NCBI GenBank assembly: GCA_028752905.1
Contig: JAQNBH010000010.1
Span: forward strand, 10,097,993-10,161,992
Direction: 5' to 3'
DNA: 64,000 bases
From: Cladorhizidae sp. MBARI D1340-BT2
Lineage: Eukaryota; Porifera; Demospongiae; Poecilosclerida; Cladorhizidae
Every line of letters starts with the position of its first letter. Positions within the stretch are counted from its first letter, which is position 1. Shown piece after piece: positions 58,640 to 64,000 of this stretch. The position numbers and the translations under genes were made by a program. The notes beneath the pieces are model-generated. The model searched no databases. It was not told the origin of the DNA and worked only from the letters and a program-made list of their open reading frames with translations.

Positions 58640-60745
58640 CTTGGCTACTTATCCACTACTTATTCATATCACCATCCGAGTTATACAAGATCATGCACAC
58701 TTCTGGTTTACTTACTGCGAAGCCTGTGATGTGCTTTTTGTATTGCTTGTTTTTTATTTTGTACTAATCGTAAAAACAAGAGATACTTGGTCAATCAACC
58801 ATTTCGTACCTGGCAGAAGAAAACTTTGAAGTGCAAAGGACATGAACTTGCTCATTCTCATCATTAAGCTATGAGTTTGGCATTCGAAATTTAGAAAAGC
58901 CAGAAACCAGTGTTATGAGTCTAATAAACAAAATAAGAGCCCACAATATAAAGGAAAATAGGATCATTCTTAAGAGTGTTGCAGAATGTATACTATTTTG
59001 TGGTAAGCAGTGTATTACACTGCGTGGTGATCATGAAAGCATTAATACACCTGGTACCTGTGGAATTTTTTAAAGTCTACTGAAGCTGTTAGGTAATCAC
59101 AATGAAGTGCTACGCAATCATTTGTATTCTCCTGCAATGAAATCTGTAATTTATGTCTCCACAAACACAAACCGAACCGATTGAAATAATGGGCAAGCAT
59201 ATTGTTCTTAATAACATTGTTAAAGAGATCAAAAACACCAAATATTAAAGCATCATGGCTGATGAAGTCACTTCACACAACAAGGAACAACTAGCCTTCT
59301 GCATAACGTTTGTTGATGACAACTGCAACATCCGGGAAGAGTTCTTGTCTTTTTTGAAAGCTGAAAGAATTACTGGTAAATATTTGGTTAAGGAAATATT
59401 TCAGTTTTTAAAGAACATAATATGATATTCCATTGGAGCATATTCGTGGGCAAGGGTATGATGGAGCTAGTAACATGTCTTCATCTAATGTTGGTGTGCA
59501 GGCATGCATCAGAGAGCATTCTCCTCTAGCTACCTATATACATTGCAGTGGATCATGTCTTAACTTGGTGTTGAGCAAGTCTTGCTCTCTACCAGAAGTT
59601 CGTAATGTCCTTGACAAGCTCAAGCATTGCTGCAATTTTTTTTCAGTGAAGTCCCAAAAGAAACAGCCTTCTTGATTTACTTTTCAAAAACAATGCTGAA
59701 ATACATAGCCCTAAACGAAAAGCCCTTATTGATTTGTGCTCGCTGGGGTGAGCGTGATAGTGCATATCAAATTTTTTATCAATCATTTGTATCCATTATT
59801 GATGCCCTAGAAGTTATAGGCCATGGCAAACATGTTGATGAACATGGTGGCCTTTATAGTGATTGGGAAACAGCCAATAGAAGTCAAGCCCAGCAAATCC
59901 TTGCTAGTATCACCAAATTTGATTTCATTGTAGTTTTCTTAGTGGTTTATCAGTACCTTTCCCACCTGTCAGGCATAACTGTTCAATTAGAGAGCAGAAC
60001 TCCTAGATATCATTGAAGCTAATCACATGAATGATGGTATCAAGCAATTGTACAAAGAAGAGCGTGCCAAAGTGGAATAAAACTTTCAGAAAATATATGA
60101 TCAGGTGGTCTTGATGGCTGATAAGGTGAGCACCACCCCAAGCATGCCAAGGATAGCAAGCAGACAGCAGCAGAGTAGTAATGCACCAGCAGAATCAGTA
60201 TTTGATTACTTCAAGAGTAATCTTGCTATTCCATTCTTTGCCATATCTTCACTAGCTTAAATGAGAGGTTCACATCATTGTCAGCAACTGCTTCATCTCT
60301 TCTGGTACTTGTACCATCTCTGATTACCACAAGACCATTTGATATCAGCACACTTGTTGAAACTTATCACCACGATTTGCCTCACCAGACTAATAGAAAG
60401 TGAACTCACTCACTCGAAATCAAGATATGCAAATGTACCCATTCACAAAAGAGAATCCACACCACCTAGTGCCTTGAAGGATTGTGATGCCAAAAAATTC
60501 CCAAACATTCATGTTCTCTTGCAAATCGCATGCACTTTGCCAGTAACATCTTGTGAGTGTTCAAAGAGGTGGCAGTACACTTAAATGTCTCAACAATTAC
60601 CTAAGAGCATCTATAAACCGAGAATGCCTGAAATTTCTAGCACTCTTACACGTACATTAAGACACAACAATTAATCTGGGTGAAGTTGTTGAAATATTTG
60701 GACACTTACACCCAAGGAGAATGGATCTTGAATCTCTTATTAGAT
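58640..60745 (+). pseudogene. hAT-family (DUF4371-type) transposase relic
   Basis: Successive pieces in three frames follow the family order. A TTF-type zinc-finger-like start lies near 58700-58820. Near 58975-59030 is a piece with CGKQCITLRGDHES. At 59185-59420 come GKHIVLNNIVKEI and IMADEVTSHNKEQLAFCITF, the latter holding the first catalytic Asp. At 59433-59675 is IRGQGYDGASNMSSSNVGVQ, with the second Asp. At 59700-60000 are ICARWGERDSAYQIF and ITKFDFIVVFLVVYQYL. Finally, at 60500-60745 comes the hAT dimerisation tail (LLQIACTLPVTSCECSKRW, then LGEVVEIFGHLHPRRMDLE). A TAA near 59247, a shift near 59420 and others show it is inactive. No terminal repeats were found. Confidence 0.85.
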
Positions 60746-63700
60746 AGTAATTTCCTTTGAATATTTTATTATATTCATTTATTTGTATAATTATGTTTTG
60801 AATCCATTCTTTGCTTTTGATCTTTGTACAAGGCACATCTTTCTAACACACCCTTCTCCTTGGGCCGCTTGTAGACCGAAAAGGTCCCAATATTCACCAA
60901 CAGAATTCTCCCACTAATTTTTCTGGCTACGGGCCTGATATCTTACCAACAAACCGAGGGATGAATCCACCCAGTACATCCTCACTCCAGACAGCTCATA
61001 GGATAGCCCCACCCCATTGAAAAAAAGAACTGGCTGTGTGAGCAGTTCCACACCTCATCCTTACAGCATTTCTCATATAGAGTACCACATAAGTAGTTTG
61101 TAAGATCACCAGGAATGCTTCCCTTCATCTTTATTGGAGAACAAAATATCTATGGTATAGGTAGCTATTAACAACCATAACCCAGTGTCTCTACCACAGA
61201 GGACATTCAATCTCCATTCAGAAAAAAATCCAAGGTTGGTGGAGCTTTATCTGATGGTGGGACATATCCCCCATTCACCACTAAAGGATAACTCCTTTTA
61301 GATACAGAATTTTTATGGTTGTACAGAGCTGTTGGCAAGCAAATATCACTGCCATCTTCATAGAAATACCCTTCTATCTTATTTGAGAAAAGAGTATAGG
61401 GAGCTTTTGTCAAACATCTACTTTAGTCATGACCACAGGAAAATATGCCCCAAGAACTGATGGACTTTCTTGATGATTATCTGCAGTGCTAACAATTGAG
61501 TGTTATGGAAGCTAAAGGACAGGGCAACCCAAAATATATAGCTCCTTCTTGTGGAAGATGTAGAAGACTTTACCAAGTTTGTGTAGAGAAATGCTTTGAA
61601 TGGAAAAACATATGGTACAAATGTTACAACAAAGATTCCAACTTCAAGAGCAAGACTTTCCTATGTAGTCATTCAAAACAAATAGGACCAGGTATATTAC
61701 ATGTGCATCAACAAGATTTCTCTGTCCTGAGGCAGTGAATATGTACAACATGCATGAACATCTTTATGTATTGTAACAAGCACATTCACTATGCTGGTTC
61801 CTTGCCCACTCAAGCACCTAATAGTGGCATAAGACCAGGCTTACTTCCAAGAATTTTAGATGTAAATCTAAGACTCGGAGGAGTTCTCTACTTCCCTAAT
61901 CTCAGCAGCCACCATATCGAAGATCAGTCTATAACTACAACCGCTCTGGTAAATGTACATCCAGCTCCGTCTAGCACAATGATTGTATCAGCAGCAATAG
62001 CCCTGATTATTTCCAATACATGAATAATGTACCAAGGCATATAGTCATCAAGTTTTGCCATCCTCTAGCTAACTATATAGTTTATGGTGTCTCCATATTG
62101 GATGCTACAACCTGGCCTTTTTGTACATGAAGGTTTTTCCGTAATCTAGCATTGGTGTGAGGTAGTAAACCAAGGGTTCTCGTCTTATACCAGCTGGCCT
62201 ATTTATAGTGTGCACAGAATGTGACCAAATGTGATCTGAGGCTCTGTGATTCTCTGCTCTACAACATTAAAATATAGAGGTAGCGGAGCATGGCATTGCC
62301 CTTTCAGGAAGTTGACTTGGATAGAGCCCATTGCGGCATTATACCTGTGCTTGCCTCCTTTCTACTCATCAGCTCTGTCTTTTTTCTTTTTACCATTTAG
62401 CATCTGCTGGAAGCCTCTCTGCCTTGTGATGTAGCTCAATGGTGACCAAACAGCTAATCGGCTATAGTGCAATTGCTCTATTCCACAATGCTCAGATCTT
62501 TTTGTACACCAACATCTTTCTGGAAATCTAGTCATCACATTTTGATACAAGTTTTTCCACTAATCCAATCACAGGATGGACCTGCTATAAAGACACCTAT
62601 GAGAGGGATCTAAGTTTTCATTGGAGCTTTTTCTAAATAGAGGTTCTATCACTTACAATGTGAAGCAATATCGGCATATGTTGTCATCTCTTCACCTTGT
62701 GAACCTTATTTAGAGTTTTGATTTCTAACCTTGGTCATGGTATCATATTTGAATGGTGAAATAGATATGTAATAATGCTAGCTTTTCAAAAAAGTGGTGC
62801 CATTGGCAGTGGTTATTGAAAGTTTATGCATTGCTCATTCGCCTTCCCAATATCCCTTGGGATTATACTAGGCATCCCTAACTATCACCATGCAAAGCAT
62901 CTTCTTCAACAAATTCAACAAACTAACTCACCTTGCCTTGGCAAGGGTGATCAACCTAAAATTACGTCTCTTACAGATGCTGCACCATTCCACTTATCTG
63001 TAGTTATAATTGCAGGGACTCTGAACCAAAAATAGATCTCTATGTTCTGTAGTGCAAACATTGTACAGAAAGCATTTCTCTGTAGAAGTGCAGAAAATAT
63101 TGACATTATGGAAACAGTTTCTGATGGCTATCTTGGGCTTTTGATGAACTTGAACAAATTAATGAGGATGCTGCTTCCTACAATCTTTGTATCATCTTAG
63201 CCTCTCTATGCATACATCAGTAAAATGCTCACTTTCAGCTGGTGAATTTGCAACAACTATTCACTTGCCTTTTGGAGTTTTGTTTGGCGATATATATTCT
63301 GTTGAGATCTTGCTTGTGCATGTCACTGGGACTTGTACCATCAGATTTTGCTGCCAAGAGGTATCTGTGGATCCTGTCTGGGACAAAGGTGTAGATTACT
63401 TTACCAGTGTTTCCATTCAAACTGCACTTTGAGATGATAGAGCAGTGGAACAGCAGGACCTGGACATGATTGATTCTAACTCCTACCATCTGTGATAACC
63501 ATGGTAAAATTGGGCTCATTGTCTTTCTGAAGATGCTGTGGTTATGGGATTCTATGATTTCACAGGATCATAAAGAAACCAATTCCACATTCCAGTATGG
63601 ACCTGATGGACTTACATTTCTTTGCAGCTTCCCATGTCCTAAAGTGGCCTAAGGAAAGAAAGGTGGTATGGGAGGATAAACATGGCTCAGAATTCCCAAT

Positions 63701-64000
63701 CTCTATAATGTTTTGCCAAAAAAGTTGTGAGTATAGTCTTTATTTTAGAGTGCTGTTTTAAGTTGTACTAATTATGGTTGCCCCTTTATGTATACCTGTG
63801 GTGTACCATTGGTTGTGAATAGAAACTTTATTTGAGGGATTTGCTGCAGACATGGCAGTCTTTAGGATTGTCAGTTCTCTGAGGCCATAGACACTGGCTT
63901 TAGGCTAGCTACAATTGCTTTGGTTTACTTTGTTCCTCCTGAAGTGCCTCTAAGAACCTCCCTGCAGCATCTTGGCCTGTCTACATAATGCGAAATAGAC
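60746..64000. other. Unrecognised stretch with short ORFs
   Basis: Only ORFs up to about 95 codons on both strands. Minus-strand pieces such as WSPLSYITRQRGFQQML (near 62400) and plus-strand pieces near 61500 with C-G-R-C and C-V-E-K-C spacing look protein-like. I cannot name a family. It may be a further decayed transposon. I make no functional claim. Confidence 0.35.

Overview
The window looks like AT-rich nuclear DNA from a metazoan, probably a marine invertebrate. It has spliceosomal introns with GT/AG borders, a rhodopsin-class GPCR relic, CAP-domain (SCP/TAPS) exons, two Ty3/Gypsy-type LTR retrotransposons, a LINE and hAT-type transposase relics. Nothing looks prokaryotic. A non-bilaterian such as a sponge is possible, but the sequence alone does not settle the phylum.

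Left part (1-17.3 kb). A decayed hAT-like transposase relic lies near 0.56-1.2 kb on the minus strand. A minus-strand LINE relic (about 2.88-10.6 kb) is split by a nearly complete LTR retrotransposon at 3640-9149, bounded by the 5-bp target duplication ACCAC. Its pol order is protease, integrase, reverse transcriptase, RNase H. This is the copia-like order on a gypsy-type polymerase, as in the Gmr1 group. A class A GPCR pseudogene lies at 11187-12344 (minus). A large inverted repeat spans 13.2-14.7 kb and encloses a small C-rich hairpin.

Middle (17.3-27.6 kb). A second, compact Ty3/Gypsy element lies on the minus strand at 17305-21425. It has 135-bp LTRs that look identical, a GTAC target duplication and the ordinary PR-RT-RH-IN order, with several frame breaks. 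The next 6 kb holds no recognisable gene.

Right part (27.6-58 kb). Three tandem units of about 9-11 kb each carry exons of a secreted CAP-domain protein. Every unit has an N-terminal helix exon, a central exon, a CAP-signature exon and, in units A and B, a hinge exon. Exon lengths and phases fit perfectly. Joining the signal-peptide exon of unit A to the exons of unit B gives 609 nt, a 202-residue protein ending in a stop. The signal-peptide exon and TATA box of each gene lie inside the third CAP intron of the gene before it, so the genes form an overlapping, interleaved chain. The phases also permit multi-CAP transcripts. All copies have replaced both histidines of the CAP metal-binding site. 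Unit C lacks the hinge exon and carries two copies of the signature exon, one without its splice acceptor.

End (58-64 kb). A decayed hAT-family (DUF4371-type) transposase occupies 58.64-60.75 kb. The last 3.2 kb holds only short, unrecognised ORFs.
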